Shown one piece after another: positions 8,075-16,977 of a stretch of DNA of 64,000 nucleotides. Location: assembly GCA_963706785.1 (NCBI GenBank), contig CAVPNJ010000002.1:372001-436000 (forward strand), given 5' to 3'. The DNA is from Pollutimonas sp963706785. GTDB lineage: Bacteria > Pseudomonadota > Gammaproteobacteria > Burkholderiales > Burkholderiaceae_B. Every line of letters starts with the position of its first letter. Position 1 is the first letter of the stretch. Made by a program: the position numbers and the translations under genes. Under the pieces are notes generated by a model. That model saw only the letters and a program-made list of their open reading frames with translations, did no database searches and was not told the origin of the DNA.

Positions 8075-9178
8075 ATGAAAAACTCCACAATTGGTTTCGT
8101 GCTGGTTTTAGCGACCGGCGTAGTACTTGGCGCCGTCGGAGCTAATTGGCTCGCCGGGCAAAACGTTCCATCGGCGAAAGTTTCGGCCGCACCCGCGGCA
8201 GCACCAGCCCAGAGCGGCAAAAAAATCGCTGTTCAAGTGGCGCCGGTGGTACGCATACCATGGACGCGCGGCGTGTCGGCCGTGGGCAGCTTGCGATCCG
8301 AAAACTCGGTGATGTTGCGCCCCGAGGTTACGGGGCGCATCGCCGCAATAAACTTCAACGAAGGCGGTAAAGTCAGCAAGGGGCAAGTTCTCGTACAACT
8401 GGACGACAGTGTCGTCAAGGCGCAATTGCAACAGGCGCAGGCCAATCTAAGCCTGGCTAATAGCCAGCACCGGCGTGCGACCGAACTTAGCAAACAGGGT
8501 TTTATCAGCAAGCAGGCTCGCGACGAAGCGGCCAGTCAGTTGCAAGTTCAGCAGGCGGCGGCCGCCCTAGCAAAAGCCCATCTTGATAAAACAGCAATAC
8601 GCGCCCCGTTTGACGGTCTTATAGGTCTGCGCAATGTGTCGGTCGGTGATTACGTAAGCCCAGGTATCGATCTGGTCACCATTGAATCCATCGATCCGCT
8701 TAAAGTGGATTTTCGGATTCCCGAACATTTCCTTGGACAGGTCCGCGAGGGCATCAAGCTTGCCTTGCGTTTCGATGCGCTGCCGGGTCAAACCCGAGAG
8801 GGCGTGGTAGGCGCGATAAGTCCGCTGGTCGACGTGGGCGGACGCTCTTTATTGTTGCGAGCCAACGTGCCCAATACCGACGGAGCCTTGCGCCCGGGTA
8901 TGTTTGCGCGGGTGCAGCTGCAGTTTGCCGACGATCAGGCGCTGGTCGTGCCTGAGACAGCCCTTGTACCCTCGGGCGAGTCGCAGTATGTTTTCCGTGT
9001 CGAACAAGGTCGCGTCAAACGTCTCGCTGTCGGAGTCGGTCAACGTCGCGAAGGCAAGGTAGAAATTACCAGTGGCGTGCAAGAAGGGGACAACATCATC
9101 GTGTCCGGGCTGCAGAAAGTGTCTGATGGCGTTGCCGTCGAGATCCTGCCATCCGCTGAAAAAACCGCAGCCTCCTGA
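8075..9178 (+). CDS. RND efflux periplasmic adaptor (membrane fusion protein)
   Basis: Periplasmic adaptor of a tripartite RND pump, linking the inner-membrane permease to an outer-membrane channel. The N-terminus has one hydrophobic anchor (about residues 6-27) followed by an Ala/Pro-rich linker. The hairpin and lipoyl halves follow (PEVTGRIAAINFNEGGKVSKGQVLVQLDD, then TAIRAPFDGLIGLRNVSVGDYV), with the barrel and membrane-proximal domains after them (LRPGMFARVQLQF, LVVPETALVPSGESQYVF). The start is the ATG at 8075. It lies 14 bases upstream of the permease and is certainly co-transcribed with it. No outer-membrane factor is encoded here, so a channel from elsewhere must be shared. The substrate is unknown. 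Confidence 0.92.
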   Translation: MKNSTIGFVLVLATGVVLGAVGANWLAGQNVPSAKVSAAPAAAPAQSGKKIAVQVAPVVRIPWTRGVSAVGSLRSENSVMLRPEVTGRIAAINFNEGGKVSKGQVLVQLDDSVVKAQLQQAQANLSLANSQHRRATELSKQGFISKQARDEAASQLQVQQAAAALAKAHLDKTAIRAPFDGLIGLRNVSVGDYVSPGIDLVTIESIDPLKVDFRIPEHFLGQVREGIKLALRFDALPGQTREGVVGAISPLVDVGGRSLLLRANVPNTDGALRPGMFARVQLQFADDQALVVPETALVPSGESQYVFRVEQGRVKRLAVGVGQRREGKVEITSGVQEGDNIIVSGLQKVSDGVAVEILPSAEKTAAS

Positions 9179-9192
9179 TTTCGGGTGCTCCC

Positions 9193-12100
9193 ATGATACT
9201 TTCTGAAGTCTGCATCAAGCGACCGGTCTTTGCGACCGTCTTGTCACTGATTATTGTGCTGGTCGGCTTGATCTCGTACGAGCGGCTGTCGGTGCGCGAA
9301 TATCCCGCGATCGACGAGCCGGTAGTGTCGGTCGTCACGGTCTACAAGGGCGCGTCACCGGAAGTGGTCGAGTCCCAGGTAACCAAGCCGCTCGAGGATC
9401 AATTGGCCGGCATCGAAGGGGTCGATGTCATGACCTCCCGAAGCCGTTCAGAACGCAGCCTCATCAATGTCAAATTCAACCTTTCGCGCGATCCGGATGC
9501 GGCGGCGGCAGAAGTGCGCGACAAGGTCTCCCGAGCGCGCAGGTTTTTGCCAGACGAAATTGACGAACCCATTATCAGCAAAGTTGAAGCCGATTCCACG
9601 CCGATCATTTACATAGGCGTAGGGGTGGGTGATTATTCCCAGCTACAGGCGTCCGACTACATCAAACGATACGTCAAGACGCGGTTGTCCGTATTGCCTG
9701 GCGCCGCCGAGGTGCGCGTATTCGGCGAGCGCCTGCCATCCATGCGAATTTACATCGACCGCGCCAAGATGGCTGCCTATGGTCTGATTGTGCAAGATGT
9801 CGAATCGGCGTTGCGTCAGCAAAACGTATTGATACCCGCCGGGCGAATTGAATCTCGGGCCCGTGAGTTTTCCGTGGTGTCTTCCACCGATCTACAAACC
9901 ACGGAACAGTTCAATCGGGTCATCGTCGCCAACGTCAACGGTTATCCAGTGCGTTTAAGCGATGTGGCCGATGTCCAGATCGGGCCGGCCGACGACCGGG
10001 TACTGGCGCGATTCAATGCCCAGCCTAGCCTGACAATTGGCATTACCAAACAGTCAACCGCCAATCCGCTGGATTTGTCGCGTGAAGCGCACAAAGAGGT
10101 CGCGCTTATCAACGAAAATTTACCGGCGGGCATGCAACTGACCATCGCCTACGATAGCTCGGTATTTATCCAGGAGTCCATCAAGTCTGTTTATCATACG
10201 GTGGGTGAGGCCATCCTGCTTGTCGTGCTGGTGATCTTCTTTTTCTTGCGTAACTGGCGCGCGAGCCTGATCCCGATTGTCACCATTCCTGTGTCGCTGA
10301 TTGGCGCCTGCGGGATCATGTATCTGTTTGGCTTCTCTATCAACACACTGACGCTTCTTGCCATGGTGTTGGCTATCGGTCTGGTGGTTGACGACGCTAT
10401 CGTAGTGCTCGAGAACATTTACCGGCACATCGAAGAAGGCAAGACGCGCCTTGAAGCGGCTTTGCTCGGGTCCAAGGAAATCGGCTTTGCGGTTGTCGCT
10501 ATGACACTCACCCTGGTCGCGGTGTATGCACCATTGGCTTTTGCGACGGGACGTACAGGACGCCTATTTATTGAATTTGCCTTGACGCTTGCCGGCGCCG
10601 TCCTCGTGTCGGGTTTTGTGGCGCTTACCCTTACGCCCATGATGTGCGCCGGGCTGCTAAAGCACGAAGCTGGCCACGGGCGGTTCTATACCCTGGTCGA
10701 AGATTTCCTGGTGGCGCTTACTAACCGATATCGTAATGGGCTCGCGCGCGCGCTGCGTCACCGCGTCATCGTTCTGTTGCTGGGGCTGGTTGTCGCTGCA
10801 GGCAGTGTGGTGCTTTTCAAGACGGTAAAAAGCGAACTCGCACCCATCGAAGACCGCGGCGTGATCTACGGCATGGTTAGCGCTCCGGAAGGGTCCACGC
10901 TGGATTACACCCTTCAAAGCGTGCAACAGATTGAAGGGGTTTATGCGGCGATTCCGGAATCCAGTGGGAACCAGACCATTATTGGATTTCCCACCGTTAC
11001 CGATGGCATCGCCATCTTGCGGCTCAAGCCATGGGGCGACCGCGATCAATCACAGCAGAGCATAGCCCGCGCGTTACAGCCAACGTTTGCGGCGCTGCCA
11101 GGCGTTCGTGCCTTCCCCACTAACCCGCCTTCGCTGGGGGAGCGGGCCACGTCCAAACCGGTGGATTTTGTCGTTATGAGTCAGGCCAGCTACCCGGAAA
11201 TGGCCAAGTTGGTGGACGAGTTTGTTACCAAGCTGCGCGATTACCCCGGATTACAAAATATCGACACTGACTTGCGGCTGAACACGCCGGAACTTAAGGT
11301 CGTGATCAGTCGGGATAAGCTCGCCGATGTTGGCGTAGATGTCGGTGACGTTGGGCGCACACTGGAATCCATGTTGGGCGGGCGCCAAGTAACCCGCTTT
11401 CAGGATAGTGGCGAACAGTACGATGTCATCGTGCAGGTCAAGAAGTCCGACCGCGCCGATCCCACCGATATTTCCGATATCTATGTGCGCACCCGGCAAG
11501 GCAGCATGGTTCAGATGTCCAACTTCCTGACCGTTTCCGAAAGCGTCTCGCCGCAATCGCTGAATCACTTTAACCGCCTGCGAGCGGTCAAGGTGCAGGC
11601 ATCGATTGCATCCGGCTATGCGCTCGGAGAAGTGCTCAGTCATATGAACCAGGTTGCGCGCGAAGTTCTCCCGCATACCGTGCAAACCGACCTTGACGGG
11701 CAATCCCGAGAATTTCGCGATTCTTCAGGTAGTATCTATATGGTCTTCCTGATGGCGCTGGTGTTTATCTACCTTGTGCTTGCGGCGCAGTTCGAAAGCT
11801 GGCGCAATCCCCTTATCATCATGTTCTCGGTACCGTTGTCCATGACGGGCGCCTTGCTGGCCCTGTGGCTCTCAGGGGGAACCTTGTCCATTTATAGTCA
11901 AATCGGGCTTATTACCCTGGTCGGGCTGATCACCAAACATGGCATTCTTATTGTCGAGTTCGCTACGCAATTGCGCGCCGAAGGGGCCGAGCTATTCGAG
12001 GCAGTGACCGAAGCTAGCGTATTGCGCTTGCGGCCTATACTTATGACTACTGGCGCTATGGTGCTGGGGGTATTGCCCTTGGCCTACGCCACGGGTGCCG

Positions 12101-12267
12101 GCGCCGAATCACGCCAGCAAATCGGTTGGGTGCTGGTTGGTGGTTTAAGCTTGGGTACCTTGCTGACTTTGTTCGTGGTGCCTGTGGCCTATACATTGAT
12201 CGCGCGCAAGACCAAGGCACAAGGCGTCCAGGAAACCCGCGAACTGCCTCTGGCGATGGATCGTTAA
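9193..12267 (+). CDS. RND family efflux permease (AcrB/MdtB-like)
   Basis: Inner-membrane proton-driven resistance-nodulation-division permease of the hydrophobe/amphiphile group (1024 residues, normal length). It starts with a membrane segment (MILSEVCIKRPVFATVLSL), then a large periplasmic loop, membrane segments including the proton-relay Asp pair in LVVDDAIVVLEN, a second periplasmic loop and a second membrane block (LITKHGILIVEFATQLRAEG, then the LRLRPILMTTGAMVLGVLPLA stretch). The conserved YPAIDEPVVSV and AKVEADSTPIIY-like porter blocks are present. No TetR or other dedicated regulator is adjacent. Together with the adaptor it interrupts the otherwise conserved rnhA-dnaQ neighbourhood. 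Confidence 0.95.
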   Translation: MILSEVCIKRPVFATVLSLIIVLVGLISYERLSVREYPAIDEPVVSVVTVYKGASPEVVESQVTKPLEDQLAGIEGVDVMTSRSRSERSLINVKFNLSRDPDAAAAEVRDKVSRARRFLPDEIDEPIISKVEADSTPIIYIGVGVGDYSQLQASDYIKRYVKTRLSVLPGAAEVRVFGERLPSMRIYIDRAKMAAYGLIVQDVESALRQQNVLIPAGRIESRAREFSVVSSTDLQTTEQFNRVIVANVNGYPVRLSDVADVQIGPADDRVLARFNAQPSLTIGITKQSTANPLDLSREAHKEVALINENLPAGMQLTIAYDSSVFIQESIKSVYHTVGEAILLVVLVIFFFLRNWRASLIPIVTIPVSLIGACGIMYLFGFSINTLTLLAMVLAIGLVVDDAIVVLENIYRHIEEGKTRLEAALLGSKEIGFAVVAMTLTLVAVYAPLAFATGRTGRLFIEFALTLAGAVLVSGFVALTLTPMMCAGLLKHEAGHGRFYTLVEDFLVALTNRYRNGLARALRHRVIVLLLGLVVAAGSVVLFKTVKSELAPIEDRGVIYGMVSAPEGSTLDYTLQSVQQIEGVYAAIPESSGNQTIIGFPTVTDGIAILRLKPWGDRDQSQQSIARALQPTFAALPGVRAFPTNPPSLGERATSKPVDFVVMSQASYPEMAKLVDEFVTKLRDYPGLQNIDTDLRLNTPELKVVISRDKLADVGVDVGDVGRTLESMLGGRQVTRFQDSGEQYDVIVQVKKSDRADPTDISDIYVRTRQGSMVQMSNFLTVSESVSPQSLNHFNRLRAVKVQASIASGYALGEVLSHMNQVAREVLPHTVQTDLDGQSREFRDSSGSIYMVFLMALVFIYLVLAAQFESWRNPLIIMFSVPLSMTGALLALWLSGGTLSIYSQIGLITLVGLITKHGILIVEFATQLRAEGAELFEAVTEASVLRLRPILMTTGAMVLGVLPLAYATGAGAESRQQIGWVLVGGLSLGTLLTLFVVPVAYTLIARKTKAQGVQETRELPLAMDR

Positions 12268-12326
12268 AGGCAGCCGGGTACGAAATTGTCATTAGCAGTC
12301 ATTAGCAGTTAAGGAACAGAATAGTT

Positions 12327-13034
12327 ATGCGTCAGATTATGCTCGATACGGAAACCACAGGGCTGGACCCCGCCAAGGGGCACCGGGTGGTCGAGCTTGC
12401 GTGTGTAGAAATGGTGAACCGCAGCCTGACCGGACGGCATCTGCATTTGTACTTAAACCCTGACCGCGACAGTGATCCGGAGGCGTTGGCCATACACGGA
12501 TTGACCACCGACTTTTTGTCTTCGCACCCCCGCTTCGAAGACGTTGCAGCGCAGTTGGTCGAATATGTGAAAGATGCCGAAGTCATTATTCACAACGCGG
12601 CGTTCGACACTAAGTTCCTGACAGCCGAATTAAGCCGTGTCGGGCTACCATCGTTCGACCAGCTATGCGCCAAGGTCACCGATTCCTTGCTGTATGCTCG
12701 TGAATTGCATCCGGGCAAGCGCAATTCGCTCGATGCCCTATGCGAGCGCTACGGTATTTCGAATGCTCACCGCACACTGCACGGCGCTCTGCTCGATTCC
12801 GAACTTCTGGCCGACGTATGGCTGGCCATGACACGCGGGCAGGATGCCTTGCTGATGGATTTTGAGGAAGACAGCGGGACGGACGCCAACGGTCTACGAG
12901 TCGAACGCTTCGACGCTTCGGTGTTGACCGTGCTGCTGGCCAATGAAGCCGAACTACAAGAGCACGAGGCATATTTGACGACGTTGGACAAGACGGCGGG
13001 CAAGCCATGCTTGTGGCGCGCCGTTGAGGTTTGA
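12327..13034 (+). CDS. dnaQ: DNA polymerase III epsilon subunit (proofreading exonuclease)
   Basis: 3'-5' proofreading exonuclease of the replicative polymerase. DEDDh motifs are visible: Exo I MLDTETTGLDP, Exo II HNAAFDTKFL, and Exo III HRTLHGALLDSELLADV with the catalytic His. The C-terminal tail after about residue 185 links to the polymerase alpha subunit. At 235 residues it is a normal length. It is separated from rnhA by the RND pump genes; in many proteobacteria the two are adjacent and divergent or clustered. A ten-base direct repeat (TCATTAGCAG twice, 12289-12308) lies just upstream of the gene, with no known role. Confidence 0.95.
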   Translation: MRQIMLDTETTGLDPAKGHRVVELACVEMVNRSLTGRHLHLYLNPDRDSDPEALAIHGLTTDFLSSHPRFEDVAAQLVEYVKDAEVIIHNAAFDTKFLTAELSRVGLPSFDQLCAKVTDSLLYARELHPGKRNSLDALCERYGISNAHRTLHGALLDSELLADVWLAMTRGQDALLMDFEEDSGTDANGLRVERFDASVLTVLLANEAELQEHEAYLTTLDKTAGKPCLWRAVEV

Positions 13035-13062
13035 AGGGGAACACTGCGCGCGCATGCATCGC

Positions 13063-13101
13063 AAAAAAACTGGGACTGAGCCTCGTTAAGCGCAGTCCCA
13101 G
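13063..13101 (-). terminator. Intrinsic terminator of the Bug receptor gene
   Basis: A perfect 9-bp stem CTGGGACTG / CAGTCCCAG with a 14-base loop is followed, reading the minus strand, by seven T. It lies 29 bases after the stop of the minus-strand Bug receptor gene, and dnaQ converges on it from the other side. Confidence 0.88.
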
Positions 13102-13129
13102 GTGATTTTCACGCAGTCGGCCAGCTAGG

Positions 13130-14125
13130 TTACTCGATCTTGCCCATCTTATTAACGGCTTGGGCAATCGTTTTGGAGTCCGATTTCCAGTAAGCATCAA
13201 ACTTGGTTGCGTCCTGGTAGTCTAGCGGGCTTCCTATACCGAGCATGGTTTGTCCGAACGCAGGGTTGGCCGCAATCTTCTTCAAACTGCTATTTAGGGT
13301 TTCGATGACTTCTTGCGGTACCGCTGCTGGAACGAAGACCCCTGACCATTGGATGAACTGAGCGTTGTAGCCCAAAGAGCTAAGGCTGGGTACGTCCGGC
13401 AATGATGCAAGAGGCCTGTCGCCCCAGTGCGCCAAGGCGCGCAATTTGCCGGCCTTAATTTGTTGAATTGCGCTGGCAGGCCCTGTCGCCAAGGCCTGCA
13501 CATGGCCACCCAGTAACGATGCGACAGCAGGGCCTGCTCCGGTGAAGGGTATATGTGTCAGCTTTACGTCGGCGGCCTGTGAAAGCATCTCCATTGGTAC
13601 ATGCATCGTGCCATATATGCCGGAGCTGCCGTATGTGATGCCTTTAGGATCTTTACGGGCAGCTTCAATAAATTCTTGAGCTGTTTTCCAAGGGGCGCTG
13701 GCTTGTACAACGAGCACCGTCGGATCGGCCGTAATGCGAGCGATCGGTTTGAACTGATTCAACTGATAGGCAGGCTTGCGCTCGAGAATTTTGTCGGCCT
13801 CGGGCAGGATGGAAATGGACGACAGGCTTAACAATATGGTGTAGCCATCTGGCTTGGCTTGGGCCGCAGCGCCTATGCCGACCGCGCCGCCCGCGCCGGC
13901 TTTATTCTCGATGATGACGCTTTGACCCAGGTCTTTGGACAAGGCATCGGCCAGTGGACGCGCAACCGTGTCGGCTACCCCGCCGGGTGGGAATGGCACG
14001 ATCATCGTAATGGGACGATCCGGATATTTCGCCATGGCGTAGCCTGAGAGGCTTAATGTCGCCGTGGCGGCAATTACCTTAAGTATTATTGTGGTGCTTG
14101 GCCTTTTTTTAAAATTAATTCGCAT
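13130..14125 (-). CDS. Bug/TctC-family extracytoplasmic solute-binding receptor
   Basis: Periplasmic substrate-binding protein of the tripartite tricarboxylate transporter family, a type greatly expanded in Bordetella and relatives. It has a cleavable signal peptide (basic start, hydrophobic core to about residue 32, AMA-K cleavage) and then the family signature YPDRPITMIVPFPPGGVADTVARPL, the ENKAGAGGAVG loop and the second-lobe block HIPFTGAGPAVASLLGGHVQA. A strong ribosome binding site (AAGGAGA) precedes the ATG. No TctA/TctB membrane partners are nearby, which is usual for orphan Bug genes. It follows the fumarylacetoacetase-family gene by 42 bases, so its ligand is probably an organic acid from the same pathway. 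Confidence 0.92.
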   Translation of the reverse strand: MRINFKKRPSTTIILKVIAATATLSLSGYAMAKYPDRPITMIVPFPPGGVADTVARPLADALSKDLGQSVIIENKAGAGGAVGIGAAAQAKPDGYTILLSLSSISILPEADKILERKPAYQLNQFKPIARITADPTVLVVQASAPWKTAQEFIEAARKDPKGITYGSSGIYGTMHVPMEMLSQAADVKLTHIPFTGAGPAVASLLGGHVQALATGPASAIQQIKAGKLRALAHWGDRPLASLPDVPSLSSLGYNAQFIQWSGVFVPAAVPQEVIETLNSSLKKIAANPAFGQTMLGIGSPLDYQDATKFDAYWKSDSKTIAQAVNKMGKIE

Positions 14126-14167
14126 GATTTGTCTCCTTTTTTTGGAACCAGCGAGCTTGAGGTAGAA

Positions 14168-15037
14168 CTACCTAAACGAGTTTTCCAAGATGCCAATGCC
14201 GTCAATTTCGATACGGACGACATCACCGGTTTTAAGGTATTGCGGAGGGTTCAACCCCATTCCGACCCCTGCAGGAGTGCCAGTGGCAATGATGTCGCCG
14301 GGATAAAGGGTGATGCCGCGCGAGCATGTCTCGATTAGCGTGGGCAGGTCGAAGATAAGATCTGGTGTTGCGCCATCCTGGCGCAGCTCGCCATTGACCC
14401 AGCAGCGCACACGAGTGTTCGTGCCGTCTAACTCGTCGGCAGTCACTATCCAGGGCCCCATAGGACAGAAAGTGTCAAAAGATTTCCCCAAATCCCATTG
14501 CTGGTGTCGAATTTGTACGTCGCGTGCGGTGACATCATTGACGATGGTGTATCCGAAAACGTGGCTCATCGCGTCTTCTCGCGAAATGTTTTTGCCCCCT
14601 TTGCCAATGATGATGGCAAGCTCAGCCTCGTAATCGATTTGCTTCGACACTTCGCCTGGAAGCTCGACAACATCCAAATGTCCTACAACGCACTCAGGCA
14701 CTTTGGTAAACACAATGGGCCAGCCTTGCGCGTTCTTGTCATTGTCCTTGAAGACAGACGTCGCTAGCTCTTTGGCATGCGCATGATAGTTTCGGCCGAC
14801 GCAAAAGATATTACGGCGTGGGCGTTCGATCGGCGCCATGATCCTGGCCTGGCCTAAGTCGTGGCCGGCAGTGCTGACGTTTAACTTTCCTTTGATCTGC
14901 TCGTATTCTTGTACCAATTGGTTCATATCATCGGCAGGTCCAGAAAGCAGCTCGGACACGGGCCAGAATAGATTTTTATCCGGATTCACGGCGCAAACCT
15001 GCGTTTTCCCTTGGTAGTTTAGCGTTGCAAATTTCAT
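14168..15037 (-). CDS. Fumarylacetoacetate hydrolase (FAH) family protein
   Basis: FAH-superfamily enzyme, which hydrolyses C-C bonds in beta-diketo acids, decarboxylates, or isomerises oxo-dienoates. The metal-binding acids are in the pattern IDYEAELAIIIGKGG (E-x-E) with a later Asp in NDVTARDVQ; the loop KSFDTFCPMGPW and the C-terminal GDIIATGTPAGVGMGLNP are typical. The ATG at 15037 is chosen because GAGGAAA precedes it; an open frame continues upstream without supporting signals. The length is 289 residues. It is divergent from a GntR regulator and followed by a Bug receptor, so it likely acts on an acid taken up by that receptor. The exact substrate is not readable. Confidence 0.88.
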   Translation of the reverse strand: MKFATLNYQGKTQVCAVNPDKNLFWPVSELLSGPADDMNQLVQEYEQIKGKLNVSTAGHDLGQARIMAPIERPRRNIFCVGRNYHAHAKELATSVFKDNDKNAQGWPIVFTKVPECVVGHLDVVELPGEVSKQIDYEAELAIIIGKGGKNISREDAMSHVFGYTIVNDVTARDVQIRHQQWDLGKSFDTFCPMGPWIVTADELDGTNTRVRCWVNGELRQDGATPDLIFDLPTLIETCSRGITLYPGDIIATGTPAGVGMGLNPPQYLKTGDVVRIEIDGIGILENSFR

Positions 15038-15091
15038 ATTTTCCTCATCATGCACGTGCAAAAAAGTGAATTTAGCATAGTAAGTAGGAGT

Positions 15092-15143
15092 ATTGGTCCA
15101 ATTTTGGGCTTTAATGGGCGTGTGGTATTCGATTGGTATAATT
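15092..15143 (+). promoter_or_regulatory. Paired operator-like repeat and promoter of the GntR/FAH divergon
   Basis: The 12-base pattern ATTGGTNNAATT occurs twice in the same orientation, at 15092-15103 and 15132-15143, exactly 40 bases apart. The first copy contains the near palindrome ATTGG-T-CCAAT. The second overlaps TATAAT at 15137-15142, which is preceded by TGG, i.e. an extended -10 box about 40 bases before the GntR start. ATTGGT is a half-site shape known from FadR-type GntR regulators, so autoregulation is a reasonable inference. A good -35 box is not evident. Confidence 0.5.
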
Positions 15144-15179
15144 GCGCTAGTCAGCATGCGGTCAAAAGGGAGGGTAAGC

Positions 15180-15881
15180 GTGAAGGAGACACTGGATCTG
15201 CTAGGGGTCCGAACGCAGGGTGCCAGGACGCTCGCCAATTATTTGAAGACCGAAATGGAAAGCGGAAAACTTAGGCAGGGCATGAAACTGCCGCCCGAGA
15301 GGGAACTTGGCGAGCGTTTTGGCGTATCGCGCGGCTCGGTAAGAGGGGTATTGGCGCAGTTTCGCGAGCAGGGTCTGATTTGTCAACGCGTAGGAAGCGG
15401 CACGTTCGTGCTGCCTAAAGCCGACACCCTGTCCCACACCCAAGAAGCCATCGCTACGGCATCAACGAGCCCGGCCGAGCTAATGGTTGCCCGTTTGCTT
15501 ATAGAACCGTTAATGCCAGGTCTGATCGTGCAGCATGCGACCAGCGCTGATTTCAAGCATATGTTTGATTGCCTGGAGCGCTCCGAAGCGGCGAAAGGCA
15601 TTGAGGACTTCGAACACTGGGACGAAGAGCTGCATAAAGCGTTCGCCGTTGCCACCCATAATTCCTTTTTTGTGCAGCTGATGGAGCTCACCAATAAAGT
15701 GCGGGAGCAAGGGGAGTGGGGGCGTTTGAAGCGCATTTCACTGACGTCAGAAACCAGACAGCAATACGAACATCAGCATCGGGCGATCGTTGAGGCGCTC
15801 GCAGATCGGGACGCCAGCCTTGCGCGGGACTTGCTCTTTGGGCACTTGCAACTAATACAACGCAACTTATTTGGCGCTTAA
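15180..15881 (+). CDS. GntR-family transcriptional regulator, FadR/FCD type
   Basis: DNA-binding regulator with an N-terminal winged helix (KLPPERELGERFGVSRGSVRGVLAQFREQGLICQRVGSG) and a C-terminal all-helical FCD ligand-binding domain, in which FEHWDEELHKAFAVATHN and HQHRAIVEALADRDA carry the metal/ligand Asp and His residues. The GTG at 15180 is preceded by GGGAGGG at good spacing; an ATG at 15156 gives an 8-residue longer form. At 233 residues it is normal. It is divergent from the FAH-family hydrolase and Bug receptor and probably controls both, sensing a carboxylate substrate or intermediate. Confidence 0.88.
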   Translation: MKETLDLLGVRTQGARTLANYLKTEMESGKLRQGMKLPPERELGERFGVSRGSVRGVLAQFREQGLICQRVGSGTFVLPKADTLSHTQEAIATASTSPAELMVARLLIEPLMPGLIVQHATSADFKHMFDCLERSEAAKGIEDFEHWDEELHKAFAVATHNSFFVQLMELTNKVREQGEWGRLKRISLTSETRQQYEHQHRAIVEALADRDASLARDLLFGHLQLIQRNLFGA

Positions 15882-16057
15882 GTTCCCATAGATCTATGAC
15901 ACGCAGATCATAGGGCTTTGATCAGCCGCGCCGGCGTTGACTTCCTTGGCAATATCGTGCTCACAGCGAGTCGGCCATTGGGGACCGTACCCGCGCCAAA
16001 TGCTTGTTGTCACCCACACGTACGTTTGCCATAATTTGCACCTTAGAAAAGTGCATG

Positions 16058-16088
16058 ACCCGCGTGCCTTAAAGCACTGCGGGTTTTT
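16058..16088 (+). terminator. Intrinsic terminator after the GntR gene
   Basis: The hairpin ACCCGC-GTGC / GCAC-T-GCGGGT (one bulged T, 6-base loop) is followed by TTTTT. It lies between the convergent GntR and amidohydrolase genes. The 170 bases between the GntR stop and this hairpin show no coding signal. Confidence 0.8.
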
Positions 16089-16112
16089 GTGGATGCCGCC
16101 GACATATTGCGT

Positions 16113-16943
16113 TCAAAAACGATACAGCTCGGCAGGATTGGCGCTTAGGATTTTGTTGCGTACTTCAGTGGAAGGCGTCCACTGCTCTAGTAGCTTGAGC
16201 AAGTTGGCATCGTTTGGCCGCAACGTTTGACCGGGATGTGGCCAGTTACTGGCCCAAAGGCAGCGTTCTGGATAAGCATGAGCCAGCGCCGCGGCTAGGA
16301 CGCCGACATCGTCATAATCTGGCGCACCGGCCTTGGACGTTTCGTATGCTGCCGAAAGCTTCACCCAGACGCGCCCGGTATCAAGCAGACGGCATAGGCT
16401 TTGGAAGCCCGGGTGAGTCGGTGATACCGGCTCAAGGAATTTGCCGATATGGTCAACGACAATGGTGCAGGGCAGTGCCAAGAGCTGCGATTCATACGTA
16501 GGCAAATCACGCCCGTCCAGCTGTAGATTTATGTTCCAGCCTAGGTCTGCAATGCGGTTGGCGGTTGGAGCGAGCATGTCCCAGGTCATGATGTTGCCGC
16601 TATTGGGTACCATCATGAACCGCACACCGACAACGCCTGCGTTATTCAATCGTTCAAGTTCTTGCTCGGATGTATCAGGTCGCAGGGCAATGACAGCTTT
16701 GGCGGTGCCTTCGGACATCGCTAAGGCTTCGAGCGTACATCGGTTGTCAAAGCCGTATCCCATGGCCTGAACGATAATGCTGCGCGATATGCCCAGGGCC
16801 TTGCGCTGCTCCAGGTGGCGTTGCCAAGGTGCGGAGGGCGGGGAAACGGGCGACGTTTGTGCGATTGGATAGCGCTTGAGATCGTAAACATGGATGTGGC
16901 AATCGCACGCATTAGCGGGCATGGAAGGGTGTCCGGTAGTCAT
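16113..16943 (-). CDS. Amidohydrolase 2 family (lactonase-like, COG3618 type)
   Basis: TIM-barrel metal-dependent hydrolase of the amidohydrolase-2 group, which includes 2-pyrone-4,6-dicarboxylate lactonase (LigI), sulfomuconolactone and sugar-acid lactonases. The N-terminal CDCHIHVYD carries the first metal/active-site His pair, VVDHIGKF the middle His-containing strand, VWVKLSAAYE the following strand, and LWASNWPHPG the C-terminal block; LigI-like enzymes have a conserved Asp near there, here replaced by Asn in ASNWPH. The ATG at 16943 has GAGGA at good spacing. At 276 residues the size fits. It lies 34 bases after the dehydrogenase gene in one minus-strand operon with LacI, suggesting lactone opening in the same route. 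Confidence 0.83.
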   Translation of the reverse strand: MTTGHPSMPANACDCHIHVYDLKRYPIAQTSPVSPPSAPWQRHLEQRKALGISRSIIVQAMGYGFDNRCTLEALAMSEGTAKAVIALRPDTSEQELERLNNAGVVGVRFMMVPNSGNIMTWDMLAPTANRIADLGWNINLQLDGRDLPTYESQLLALPCTIVVDHIGKFLEPVSPTHPGFQSLCRLLDTGRVWVKLSAAYETSKAGAPDYDDVGVLAAALAHAYPERCLWASNWPHPGQTLRPNDANLLKLLEQWTPSTEVRNKILSANPAELYRF

Positions 16944-16977
16944 GGTGTCCTCGACAAAATGAGTCAGCGTTATCGGT

